The notes under the pieces were generated by a model. That model saw only the letters and a program-made list of their open reading frames with translations. It was not told the DNA's origin and searched no databases. A stretch of 64,000 bases of DNA from an uncultured Collinsella sp. GTDB lineage: Bacteria > Actinomycetota > Coriobacteriia > Coriobacteriales > Coriobacteriaceae. Position 1 is the stretch's first letter. Each line of letters starts with the position of its first letter. This document shows positions 1 to 8,221 of the stretch, piece after piece. Where the stretch lies: assembly GCA_902464495.1 (NCBI GenBank), contig CABQJK010000008.1, forward strand, positions 7,666-71,665. Direction: 5' to 3'. Position numbers and translations under genes: made by a program.

Positions 1-3000
1 CCCCAGGTTGCTCAGGCGGCGGACACGCCCGCAATCACCGATATGACCGAGCAGGACTATAGCGACCTGGGCCTGGGCACGAACGAGGACATTCCGGCCG
101 ATACCGTTGGCCCCTATTCCACTGATACCCCCACGACGTTTGCCACGCGCAGCGAGGTCTATATGGCAGCTAACGGTAGCCATGGCAATCGCTACACTCT
201 GCGCGACAAGCTCGAGAACGTCGAGCGCGGCGACATTGGCGGCAGCAGCAAACTCACCGATGGCTATGGAAGTGTGTGGGGCGCCGCAAAGTTCTGGCAA
301 AACGTCAACAACTTCGATACGAACAGCGATCTCTACAAGCATAGCGACTACGGCGGCGGCACCTGGTCGTACCTAAGCAACAATGAGTCCTCAACAGTAC
401 TTGCCAACGACAACAACGGCTTCTCGGGCATTCACGCCACGAGCGTTGAGTTCTGCAGCGACGCCAGCACGGGCAAAAAGAGCCGCGTTGCCGAGCTCCG
501 TGCCTACGGCGACAGTTCCTCCACGACGATTGACGGCAAGTCATACGCCGGAAAGGTTGAGCTGGTCCTCTACTCGTTTAGCAACGGGCGTACGCGCACT
601 CTCGACACACACCTGCCGGTGACGGTCAACACCAATATGATGTACGAAGGCCGTTTTAAGTACCTGGATGCCGGTTACCTGCAAGAGCACGACGCCGTCT
701 TTGATGTCGAGGCGGGCGATGTCGATGGCGACGGCGTCGACGAGCTTTTTGTCTACGCGGGTTGCTATGTCGACGAGAACGACGTGCGCAAGGCTGTAGT
801 CGACATGTATGACTTGGAGGGCGGCAACTGGAAGCAAAGCGTCGTCAAAATCGATGCCGGTAACGCCGCGGACTACACCACGCACAACAAGGGCGGGAAC
901 GACTCCTGGACGCAGCTTCAGTCAGCTCCTGTCGTTTCGCTAGCGGCCGGCGACCTCGATCGCGATTTTTGCGATGACCTCGCCATCGTGGTCTCGGCAC
1001 CCTACGGCAAGAAGAATATTGATAAGTCGACGCATTGCGAGCTGTTTTCGTGGGATGCATCCAAGGGTGCGCTCGTCCATGTCGATGCTCTGGGCGACGC
1101 GGGCGCAATCTCCCTCTCCGCGAACGGCAAGACCATGGTCGCTGCGAATGCGACGTTCGGCACGTTTGCCGCCTACGATGAAGAAGGAAAGAAGACGGGT
1201 GAAACCGTCACGGGCCTTATTCTTGCGGGCTATGACTGGCAACGCAGCGCTTATGATTACGGCGCTAATGACGGCAGCAAGGGGCTGTACGGCGCGCTGT
1301 ACCGCTACGCGTATTTTGACTCGGAGTCTGGCGAGTTCAAACTTTCCGATTGCAAGGAATACAGAGACGGGCTCCTCGCCTCCTATGGACTGATGCATGT
1401 GCCCAACAGCGCATGGAAGGATAGCGCTCAGGATAAGCGCTATCCGTGCACCTTGGCGCCTATTGCCCTTGCCACTGCCAACCTTGACGGCCTGTCCGAG
1501 CAGCCGGCGGTCGACGAGGTGCTCGTGGGCGGCGATGTGTTCCGCGACTTTGCCTGCAACACGGCGCAGAGCGGGGCCCAGGGCTTGGGGTCCATGGTCG
1601 GAACCATGAGCATGAGCGGTCAGCAATACAACAGCAGCAACAAGCATGACCACAAGGGTATAGAGCAGGTGTGGATCAGCGACGTCAAGGCGGGCAGCGT
1701 CTCGGGTTCGGATCGCTACAACGAGAGTTTTATCGCCGTGGTGGGCAAGCACCGCGACGAGGACCTGCGCAAGAACGATGACTACTATTGGATGACCGCC
1801 TCGCATCTTTCGCTCGACGAGAACGGAAGGGTGCGCCGCGGCGAGGAGCAGGTGATTAGCGAGAGCAACCGTCGCGGCACTACCTACGGCACATTTATCT
1901 CGCTCGCGCTGCCCGATGTCGACAATGACAGCGTCAAGATCACGTACAAGGACCGCTACAAGGTCTATACCAACCCGCGCGTGCTCGCTGTGCTGCAGGA
2001 TGCTCCCTATGTTGAGGATCTGGAGCAGGCATACGGCTATCTGGTGTTGGGCGGCACGTCATACGGCGAGGGAAAGAGCACGGGGACATCCCAGGGCTAT
2101 ACCATTGGCGCCGAGTTGGGCGTTGCCGTCGAGGTGCAGACCGGTCCGCCCCTGGTCGCGATTAATGCTTCAGTCGATTTTGCCGCCGAGGGATGCTATG
2201 ACTACCGGAGCGAGCGCACGGTCAGCGCAAGCGTAAGCTATGAGTCGCATGCCGGCGAAGGCGACAAGGCCGTGCTCTACACGATTCCGATGGTCTATTA
2301 CGAGTACGAGATCGAAAATGAGGAAACTGGTGGCAAGGGCGTGATGGCGGCGCCCGTGTCGCTCGGCGCGCAGACCTCGGTCGTTAATGTCGATGCCTAT
2401 GACCGCATTGCCAAACAGCACAATATGACGCCGCTCAGCTACTTTTTGACCAACCGGTCGGGAGAACCCGGAACCTATCAAACGACGCTCAACGGCGAGA
2501 CTCCCGTTGGGGATTCCTTTGGCCTGGGCAAGCCTGGCGTAACGCGCGCCTACACGCACGATGGGTTTAACGGCGCCGTCGCGCAGTCGGGAGCGAGTAT
2601 TGAGCAGACCATCGAAGTCGAGGAGGGCGAGGAGCAGGAGTTTGAGTACGGCTTTACGCTGAACGGCAGCGTTGTCATGGGCGCGAAGCTCGCAAAGCAC
2701 GAGTTGTTTGGCGGCCTGTGCTTTGGTGCCAACGCCGGCTTTACTACGGGTAACTCCTCGAGTGAATCGACCGAATACGGCGGCACCGTCGACAATCTGC
2801 CCGAGGCCGCGCAGGGCAAGTACGGTTTTGTGTGGCGTCTGGGCGTCAACGCGGTGGATGTCGACAAGTTCGAGGCCAGCTCGGGCGACAAGCTCGGCAC
2901 CAAGGACACCGACCAGTTCTGGATCGTGGGCTATGACGTTAAGGACGTCGAGATGCCCGACGCGCCGGCCGTGACGGGCTTTACGGCAAACGCCGTCGAT

Positions 3001-3981
3001 TCGACCAGTATTACGTTTAGCTGGGACGATGTGCTCGCAAAGAAGGACGGCTTTAGCTACGGCGTAGGCATGCTGCAGAGCAATGCGGCGGACGCGGTTG
3101 TGAACAGCTGGAAGATCGCCGACAACACGCAGACCTCGCTCAAGTGGGATGGGCTGCAGCCCAATACGGAGTATCGATTCGCCATCGCCGCCGTTAAGAA
3201 TGGATCCACGACCGAAACAGGTATTCGCTCGGCAATCATCACGGTCAAGACCATGCCCGATGGCATGACGATGACCGTGAGCGGACCTGCGGCGGATGCT
3301 GCGGAGGGGTCGGATCTTGGATACGACTCTTCGGTTGAGCGCACGGCGGGAAGCCACCTGACGCTCTCGGCGATTGGCCATGTGAAGCAACTCGGTGCCG
3401 ACGATAGCGAAACAGAGCTGGCACCGACCTATATGTGGTACCGCAAGGGCCGCGGCGAGACAGAGTTTAAGCTCGTGGGTGCCGATGGCAACCTCGCGGC
3501 TGGAACGGCCTCGAAGCTCGAGATTGACCTGACCGCAGACGATGACGGTGCGCAGTACTACTGCCACGTGGGATACAACGACGTGGGCCTCGACACCGGC
3601 ACGACGCTCGTGAATATCGAGGCCGAGGAGACGGCGCCCACAACGGTGAATGCCACCCCGATCCGCACGCGCCGCCTGTTCTCACAGACAAGTGCGGGCG
3701 CCAAGAAGTTCCTGGACCATACGCTGGTAAACACCGCCGGCCCAACCGATTCCGAAGGCTCAAAGGACCCCGAGACTCCTGAGACCCCGACGAACCCGGA
3801 CAAGCCCAAGTCCGACAACGGAGCTAAGACCGACACCAAGGTCAAGACTACGACCACAGCGAAGAACCTCGCAAACACCGGCGACCAAACATTCGCCCTA
3901 GTCGCCACCGCAGCAGCAGCGGGAGCAACGCTCGTAGTGATAGCCCTCATCATGCTGATCAAGCGCCGCAAGACCCACTAA
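1..3981 (+). CDS. Large sortase-anchored surface protein, 5' end outside the window
   Basis: The frame is open from base 1, so the signal peptide and true start lie to the left; the first internal ATG is at 43 and about 1312 residues follow it. Asp-rich repeats of the FG-GAP/VCBS kind (GDVDGDGVDELFV near residue 230, GDLDRDFCDDLAIV near 305) suggest a propeller-like calcium-binding region. A fibronectin type III domain follows at about 970-1070, then an Ig-like domain at about 1085-1205 with the typical DDGAQYYC core. A Pro/Thr/Lys-rich stalk leads to LANTG at 3868-3882, a hydrophobic segment and KRRK. LAxTG is the recognition motif of actinobacterial class E sortases, so wall anchoring is likely. 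Ligand unknown; adhesion is only an inference. Confidence 0.85.
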   Translation, partial: PQVAQAADTPAITDMTEQDYSDLGLGTNEDIPADTVGPYSTDTPTTFATRSEVYMAANGSHGNRYTLRDKLENVERGDIGGSSKLTDGYGSVWGAAKFWQNVNNFDTNSDLYKHSDYGGGTWSYLSNNESSTVLANDNNGFSGIHATSVEFCSDASTGKKSRVAELRAYGDSSSTTIDGKSYAGKVELVLYSFSNGRTRTLDTHLPVTVNTNMMYEGRFKYLDAGYLQEHDAVFDVEAGDVDGDGVDELFVYAGCYVDENDVRKAVVDMYDLEGGNWKQSVVKIDAGNAADYTTHNKGGNDSWTQLQSAPVVSLAAGDLDRDFCDDLAIVVSAPYGKKNIDKSTHCELFSWDASKGALVHVDALGDAGAISLSANGKTMVAANATFGTFAAYDEEGKKTGETVTGLILAGYDWQRSAYDYGANDGSKGLYGALYRYAYFDSESGEFKLSDCKEYRDGLLASYGLMHVPNSAWKDSAQDKRYPCTLAPIALATANLDGLSEQPAVDEVLVGGDVFRDFACNTAQSGAQGLGSMVGTMSMSGQQYNSSNKHDHKGIEQVWISDVKAGSVSGSDRYNESFIAVVGKHRDEDLRKNDDYYWMTASHLSLDENGRVRRGEEQVISESNRRGTTYGTFISLALPDVDNDSVKITYKDRYKVYTNPRVLAVLQDAPYVEDLEQAYGYLVLGGTSYGEGKSTGTSQGYTIGAELGVAVEVQTGPPLVAINASVDFAAEGCYDYRSERTVSASVSYESHAGEGDKAVLYTIPMVYYEYEIENEETGGKGVMAAPVSLGAQTSVVNVDAYDRIAKQHNMTPLSYFLTNRSGEPGTYQTTLNGETPVGDSFGLGKPGVTRAYTHDGFNGAVAQSGASIEQTIEVEEGEEQEFEYGFTLNGSVVMGAKLAKHELFGGLCFGANAGFTTGNSSSESTEYGGTVDNLPEAAQGKYGFVWRLGVNAVDVDKFEASSGDKLGTKDTDQFWIVGYDVKDVEMPDAPAVTGFTANAVDSTSITFSWDDVLAKKDGFSYGVGMLQSNAADAVVNSWKIADNTQTSLKWDGLQPNTEYRFAIAAVKNGSTTETGIRSAIITVKTMPDGMTMTVSGPAADAAEGSDLGYDSSVERTAGSHLTLSAIGHVKQLGADDSETELAPTYMWYRKGRGETEFKLVGADGNLAAGTASKLEIDLTADDDGAQYYCHVGYNDVGLDTGTTLVNIEAEETAPTTVNATPIRTRRLFSQTSAGAKKFLDHTLVNTAGPTDSEGSKDPETPETPTNPDKPKSDNGAKTDTKVKTTTTAKNLANTGDQTFALVATAAAAGATLVVIALIMLIKRRKTH

Positions 3982-4007
3982 CCATCAGTCAAACATATCG
4001 ACAAAGC

Positions 4008-4045
4008 AAAACCCGGGTAGCCAAAAAACAGGCCACCCGGGTTTT
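4008..4045 (+). terminator. Rho-independent terminator of the surface protein gene
   Basis: AAAACCCGGGTAGCC pairs with GGCCACCCGGGTTTT with one mismatch around a short A-rich loop. It lies 26 bases after the stop codon and ends in a T-run. Confidence 0.85.
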
Positions 4046-4069
4046 CTGTTGAGTGGAGACTCCGCAAGC

Positions 4070-4422
4070 GGAAACTGCATCCCACAATTAGCGCCCGGAA
4101 CGGGACACATTTTCCGTCAAGCCCTCATCCGGAAAATCCATCCCAGTTTGAGCGCCCAGACCGGGACGCACTTTCCCAAAGGGTCCTCAACGGGAAACTG
4201 CGTCCCATAATTAGGCCGAGAAATGGGATGAACTTTCCCGACGAGAGCCAACCGGAAACCACGTCCCAGAATCAGCCCCCAAAGTGGGACGCACTTTCCC
4301 AACGAGCCTCAACCGGAAAATACATCCCGGAATCCAGCTGAATAGTGGGACACACTTTCCCAATCGGGTCCCAAGCGGAAACTGCATCCCATTCCGGACG
4401 TGAATTCTGGGACACGGTTTCC
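4070..4422. repeat. Tandem array of six diverged hairpin repeats, period 61-62 bp
   Basis: Units begin at 4070, 4131, 4193, 4254, 4315 and 4377. Each is an imperfect palindrome of the form GGAAAnTGCGTCCCA, a spacer of 15-20 nt with variable sequence, then TGGGACGCACTTTCC, followed by a linker. Arms and spacers differ from unit to unit, but the two arms within a unit still pair. The array fills most of the 685-base gap between the surface protein gene and the convergent LTA-synthase-like gene. I see no coding potential or cas genes. Confidence 0.85.
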
Positions 4423-4432
4423 GGATGCAAAA

Positions 4433-4453
4433 AAGGCCACAAGACGTGGCCTT
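4433..4453. terminator. Short hairpin, possible terminator
   Basis: AAGGCCAC and GTGGCCTT pair around AAGAC just after the hairpin array. The same stem sequence recurs at 4561-4583, so this may be part of the repeat system rather than an independent terminator. Confidence 0.45.
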
Positions 4454-4509
4454 CGACTTATATATGTTCAGCGGATACCCCTATGACAAGCCGCGCTTCA
4501 ACAACAAGG

Positions 4510-4639
4510 CGTCTGTCCGGGCGGAGGCATATAAGGTTCATCGCGAGTTCCGCACGCAAAGAAGGCCACTTAATGTGGCCTTCGTCTTGCGCAGGACTGT
4601 CCGAGCAGGGAACCTTATATGCCTCCGCCTGGACAGACG
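4510..4639. repeat. Long inverted repeat, 30-bp arms
   Basis: The arms 4510-4539 and 4610-4639 are inverted copies with one mismatch, beginning CGTCTGTCC and ending AAGGTTC. They enclose about 70 bases, including the hairpin at 4561-4583. The element sits just downstream of the stop codon of the leftward LTA-synthase-like gene. Confidence 0.8.
4561..4583 (-). terminator. Probable terminator of the LTA-synthase-like gene
   Basis: GAAGGCCAC and GTGGCCTTC pair perfectly around TTAAT. Read leftward, the hairpin is followed by TTTGC. Confidence 0.55.
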
Positions 4640-4666
4640 TTTCAGTTGTGGCTCAGCAGCTAGCAG

Positions 4667-6967
4667 CTACTTGATCTTGGTCGTACCCGGTGCCAGGTTG
4701 GGGTCGGTCTCGTTGGCCTCGGTCTGGAAGTGCTCGGTGTACACGTTCTTGCCGTCGCGGAACATTTCGTAATACTGCATCTTGGCGTAATCCTCGCGTG
4801 CCTTGGTGGCGGCTGCGGCAACGGCGTCGTCGCCGGTGACGTTGGAGGAGAGCGCCCAGCGCAGGCTGGCGTCCTCGTAGCCCACCGAGTTGATGGCGGG
4901 CAGCGACTCGCGCAGCGTCATGTGCGCCTTCTGGTAGTCGGTGAGCGGGGCGCCGATCAGCTGCATGAGCTGGGTGGACAGGTAGTTGGTGGACAGGTCG
5001 TCGGTCTCGCTCGTTTGGTCGCAGCCGGCGACGTCGTAGTTAGCCCAGATGATGTAGTCGGTCTGCCACAGGCGCTCCTGGTGGGTGGCGTCATCCTCGT
5101 CGGTAAACCACTTGTCGTTGAACTTGGACGGGAAGAACGGCTGATGGTCGCCCCAGAACACCACGACCACCTTGCGGTCGAGCTTGCTCAAGGCGTTGAG
5201 GAAGTAGCGCAGCGCCTGATCGGACTGCTCGATGCACGAGACATACTCGTCGACATCGGAGAGCGTGCCGTCCTCGACGGTCTTAGCGTCCAGGTCGGTC
5301 GTGTCGATGTTCAGGTGCATCTGCTTGTCGACCGGCAGCAGGCCCGTGTCGTAGCCCGAGTGGTTCTGCATGGTCACGTCGAAGATAAACTGCGGATCGG
5401 CGTTCTGGTCGAGCAGCTCGAGAATCTTGTCGTAGGTAGCCTGGTCGGTCACCATGCCGCGCAGGGTATCGGCACCCTGGAAATCGTTGATGGACAGGAA
5501 CTGGTCAAAGCCAAAGTCCTTGTAGACGTTCTCGCGGTTCCAGTTGGTCGCGTGGTTGGGGTGCATGGCCGTGGTGGAATAGCCGAGCGATTTGAACTGC
5601 TCTGCCAGGTTCCCGGTCGTTTCCATGTTGTAGATGGTGTAGGGGTACACGCCCGAGCCCAGGTTGGCCATGGAGTTGCCGGTCATAAACTCAAACTCGG
5701 TATTGGCGGTACCGCCGCCGTAGGCGCTCACGTAGAGCTTGCCGCGGCTGAGGCAGTTGGACAGGTTCTTAAAGTACTGCGGGCCCTCGTAGCCGGCGCG
5801 CATGTTCTGGTAGATCGACAGGTCCGAGAACGTCTCGTTCATGATGGCGATGACCGTGGGCTTCTCGCTGTCGAACTGCTCCTGGGCGGCGGCGCGCTCG
5901 TCGCTCTTGGCCGCGTCGGACTTGTCGTAGGCTTTGGCGTACTTTTTGAGCGTGGCCTTGGCGTCATCGACAGAATAGTCGGCGGGTTTGGGCGGCTTGA
6001 TGGACTGTGCCGCGCTAATAAAGGCAGGCAGGTAGCCCTCGCGCCAGTAGCTTTCGAGCGGGCGCCAGGTGTAGACGGTGATGCCGAGGGTGTTGTAGTA
6101 GTCGATGAGCGTGACATGCGCGGTCACGCCGCCCAGGCACAGCACCGCCACGAGCAGGTTGGTGAGCAGCATGCGCTTGGCGTTGGCGGCGCCCTTCTGA
6201 CGGTGCGGCGCGACCAGGCCGGCGTACTCGCACAGCAGCATGGCGATGGCGGTAAAGCCCATGGATAGCACGCAGAACAGCGAGATCGAGAAGGTGTAGC
6301 CGGTGCCGGCGACTGCGGCGGCGGTGGAGATGGCCGAAAGGTCGCCCGGCTGGATGGGCATGGATTTAAACGTGATGACGAAGAACTCGGCAATGCCCAG
6401 GACAAAGAGGGCAAAGGCCAGGACCGCGGGAGCTGCGCCGTGGCGCTGGAATAGGAAGAACAAGCCGGTCATGAGCACGGTGATAATGGCCCACTCGAGC
6501 AGGATGCACAGGGGGTAGACCCAGGTAAAGTCGTGGTTGGACGAGACCTCCATGCCCAGCAGCGCAAAGACGCCGGCGAGCAGCAGGCACAAGACGGCGG
6601 CGACGAGCGGTTTGCCCACAAAGGCTCCGCGCAGGCGGGCGAGCTTGCCGGTGGGGACGGGGGCATCGGACCCGGCGAACGCAAAGACGCGCGGGGCGAT
6701 GCGGTCGCGGGCGATGCTGGCCCAGGCGCATCCGGTAAGGATGGCATTGGTCAGGATGAGCATCACAAAGGCGAGCGGTTCGTTTTGGGCGACGAGGCCA
6801 ATGGCACCCCAAATGGTCAAAAAGACCTGGAACAGGCCGAAGGCGACGCTCCAGGCGATGGCGCCTTTGGCAACGGTGCCCGACTGTGCGCGAATGGCCT
6901 TGGCCTCGCGCAAGACAAGGTAGACGGTCGCCGCAAGGCCGACGAGCGAGATGGCGGCAGCGAACAT
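4667..6967 (-). CDS. LTA synthase family protein (membrane sulfatase-fold phosphoglycerol transferase)
   Basis: This 766-residue protein has an N-terminal half of hydrophobic segments followed by an extracellular alkaline-phosphatase/sulfatase-fold domain. Family landmarks are IAIMNETFSDLS (metal-binding Glu), GGGTANTEFEF with the nucleophilic Thr, and VFWGDHQPF near the C-terminus. Relatives transfer phosphoglycerol from phosphatidylglycerol to lipoteichoic acid or other surface glycans; the acceptor here cannot be read from sequence. The ATG at 6967 is preferred because GAGGAG lies 7 bases upstream; the in-frame GTG at 6982 has no such site. The gene is monocistronic and divergent from the nitroreductase gene. 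Confidence 0.88.
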   Translation of the reverse strand: MFAAAISLVGLAATVYLVLREAKAIRAQSGTVAKGAIAWSVAFGLFQVFLTIWGAIGLVAQNEPLAFVMLILTNAILTGCAWASIARDRIAPRVFAFAGSDAPVPTGKLARLRGAFVGKPLVAAVLCLLLAGVFALLGMEVSSNHDFTWVYPLCILLEWAIITVLMTGLFFLFQRHGAAPAVLAFALFVLGIAEFFVITFKSMPIQPGDLSAISTAAAVAGTGYTFSISLFCVLSMGFTAIAMLLCEYAGLVAPHRQKGAANAKRMLLTNLLVAVLCLGGVTAHVTLIDYYNTLGITVYTWRPLESYWREGYLPAFISAAQSIKPPKPADYSVDDAKATLKKYAKAYDKSDAAKSDERAAAQEQFDSEKPTVIAIMNETFSDLSIYQNMRAGYEGPQYFKNLSNCLSRGKLYVSAYGGGTANTEFEFMTGNSMANLGSGVYPYTIYNMETTGNLAEQFKSLGYSTTAMHPNHATNWNRENVYKDFGFDQFLSINDFQGADTLRGMVTDQATYDKILELLDQNADPQFIFDVTMQNHSGYDTGLLPVDKQMHLNIDTTDLDAKTVEDGTLSDVDEYVSCIEQSDQALRYFLNALSKLDRKVVVVFWGDHQPFFPSKFNDKWFTDEDDATHQERLWQTDYIIWANYDVAGCDQTSETDDLSTNYLSTQLMQLIGAPLTDYQKAHMTLRESLPAINSVGYEDASLRWALSSNVTGDDAVAAAATKAREDYAKMQYYEMFRDGKNVYTEHFQTEANETDPNLAPGTTKIK

Positions 6968-7181
6968 GCTGAGACTCCTCACAAACTTAAAACCTACGAA
7001 AGCGGGGATTTACCCGATTGTTACCAAGATATGCGCTGCAATTGGTGGCTGCGCACAACAACCAGCCATATTAACGCGCACGTGTGGCGGTGTGGCGCAA
7101 TGTAGTGGCGACCTGCGCGATAATGGACGGGAATTACACGGAAACGTAAAGGCTTCTTAAAGAAATGGCGAGGGTAGGGCG

Positions 7182-8054
7182 ATGAGCGAGCAGGTTTGCA
7201 AGGCGGATATGGGCGGAGACGGAGCTGCGGTCGTGGATACGTTCGGCTATCCGCTCGAGACTACGGGCAACGCGGTGCTGGACATTTTGGAGCACCGTTC
7301 GTCTACGCGCGCCTTCGCGCGCGATGACAGTGACCGTCCCGTGGCGGTGACCGACGAGCAGCGGGCGGCGATTCTGCATGCGGCGAGTCGCGCGCCGTCG
7401 GCAGGCGCCATGATGATGTATTCCATCGTGAGCATTCGCGAGCAGGCTACGCTGGATCGTCTGGCCGACCTGTGCGACCACCAGCCCATGATCGCCAAGG
7501 CCCCGTGGGCACTTATATTTGTGGTCGACTACGCCAAATGGATCGATCTGTTTGAGCATGTTGGCTGCTTTGAGCCCGAGTTTGTCGAGCGCACGGGCAA
7601 GGCGCCCCGCCGTGCGCCGGGTTTGGGCGACTTTGCGATCGCGGCCCAGGATGCCGTGATCGCCGCGCAAAACGCCGTGGTTGCCGCCGAGGCCCTGGGG
7701 CTGGGGAGCTGCTACATCGGTGATATCGTCGAGAATGCCGAGGAAGTTGCCGAGCTGCTCGATTTGCCGCCCTATACCATGCCGCTGTCGATGCTCATCA
7801 TCGGCACGCCCCGTAAGGAGCGCCCGGCCATTGCGCATCCCGTGGTGAACCTGGTGCACGAGGAACGCTACTGCCGTGCGGATGCCGCGACCATGGACGC
7901 GCAGGTGGCCGAGATGGACAAGATGTTTCGCCCGCACGCCCGCGAGGTGGGCGAGCGCGTCGTGGATATCTACACCCGCAAGCACACGAGCCCCTTTATG
8001 GCCGAGATGAGCCGTTCCATGGAGTGGTGGTTCAAAAACTGGTTCGGCAAGTAA
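7182..8054 (+). CDS. Nitroreductase family FMN oxidoreductase
   Basis: This 290-residue protein matches the nitroreductase fold: LDILEHRSSTRAFA at the FMN-phosphate site, the ASRAPSAGAMMMYSIV segment, and ALGLGSCYIGDIV in the second half. Members reduce nitro groups, quinones or flavins with NAD(P)H; the substrate is not predictable here. It is longer than the usual 170-220 residues because of an N-terminal extension of about 25 residues and a C-terminal tail ending in the Trp-rich EWWFKNWFGK, which may act as a lid or dimer arm. The gene stands alone and is followed by a perfect palindrome. Confidence 0.85.
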   Translation: MSEQVCKADMGGDGAAVVDTFGYPLETTGNAVLDILEHRSSTRAFARDDSDRPVAVTDEQRAAILHAASRAPSAGAMMMYSIVSIREQATLDRLADLCDHQPMIAKAPWALIFVVDYAKWIDLFEHVGCFEPEFVERTGKAPRRAPGLGDFAIAAQDAVIAAQNAVVAAEALGLGSCYIGDIVENAEEVAELLDLPPYTMPLSMLIIGTPRKERPAIAHPVVNLVHEERYCRADAATMDAQVAEMDKMFRPHAREVGERVVDIYTRKHTSPFMAEMSRSMEWWFKNWFGK

Positions 8055-8065
8055 CGAATGCGGTG

Positions 8066-8096
8066 ATGTGACAAAGGGACAGTCCCTTTGTCACAT
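8066..8096. repeat. Palindromic intergenic repeat, TGTGACAAAGGGA type
   Basis: ATGTGACAAAGGGA and its reverse complement surround CAG. The same palindrome recurs at 42291-42325. No clear T-run follows, so termination is possible but not obvious. Confidence 0.75.
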
Positions 8097-8180
8097 TCCA
8101 TATCGCCGAGGTGGCCTAAAGGCCGTATAAATGTTTATTTAGCTGGGAAAACAGTGCCATTCAAACATGGGCCGATTGCC

Positions 8181-8186
8181 TATAAT
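8181..8186 (+). promoter_or_regulatory. Candidate -10 box of the kup promoter
   Basis: A perfect TATAAT lies 36 bases before the kup start. No good -35 is visible. The implied leader of about 30 nt is too short for a c-di-AMP riboswitch. Confidence 0.4.
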
Positions 8187-8221
8187 TCCTTCGAACATTA
8201 AAGTTGGGAGGAAACCGGCTT

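Noticed and set aside
4070..4422. Tandem 61-bp repeat as a CRISPR array
   Set aside because: The repeats are diverged, each has internal dyad symmetry, the spacers are within the hairpin, and no cas gene is nearby.
4730..6268. Long rightward open frame opposite the LTA-synthase-like gene
   Set aside because: It mirrors the third-position G/C bias of the real gene, has no ribosome binding site and no recognisable motif. The same applies to long antisense frames at 12960-15017, 25151-27106, 52288-53766, 54521-56557 and 56544-58679.
8100..8221. c-di-AMP riboswitch upstream of kup
   Set aside because: The only good -10 box leaves a leader of about 30 nt, and no suitable fold or conserved motif was seen.
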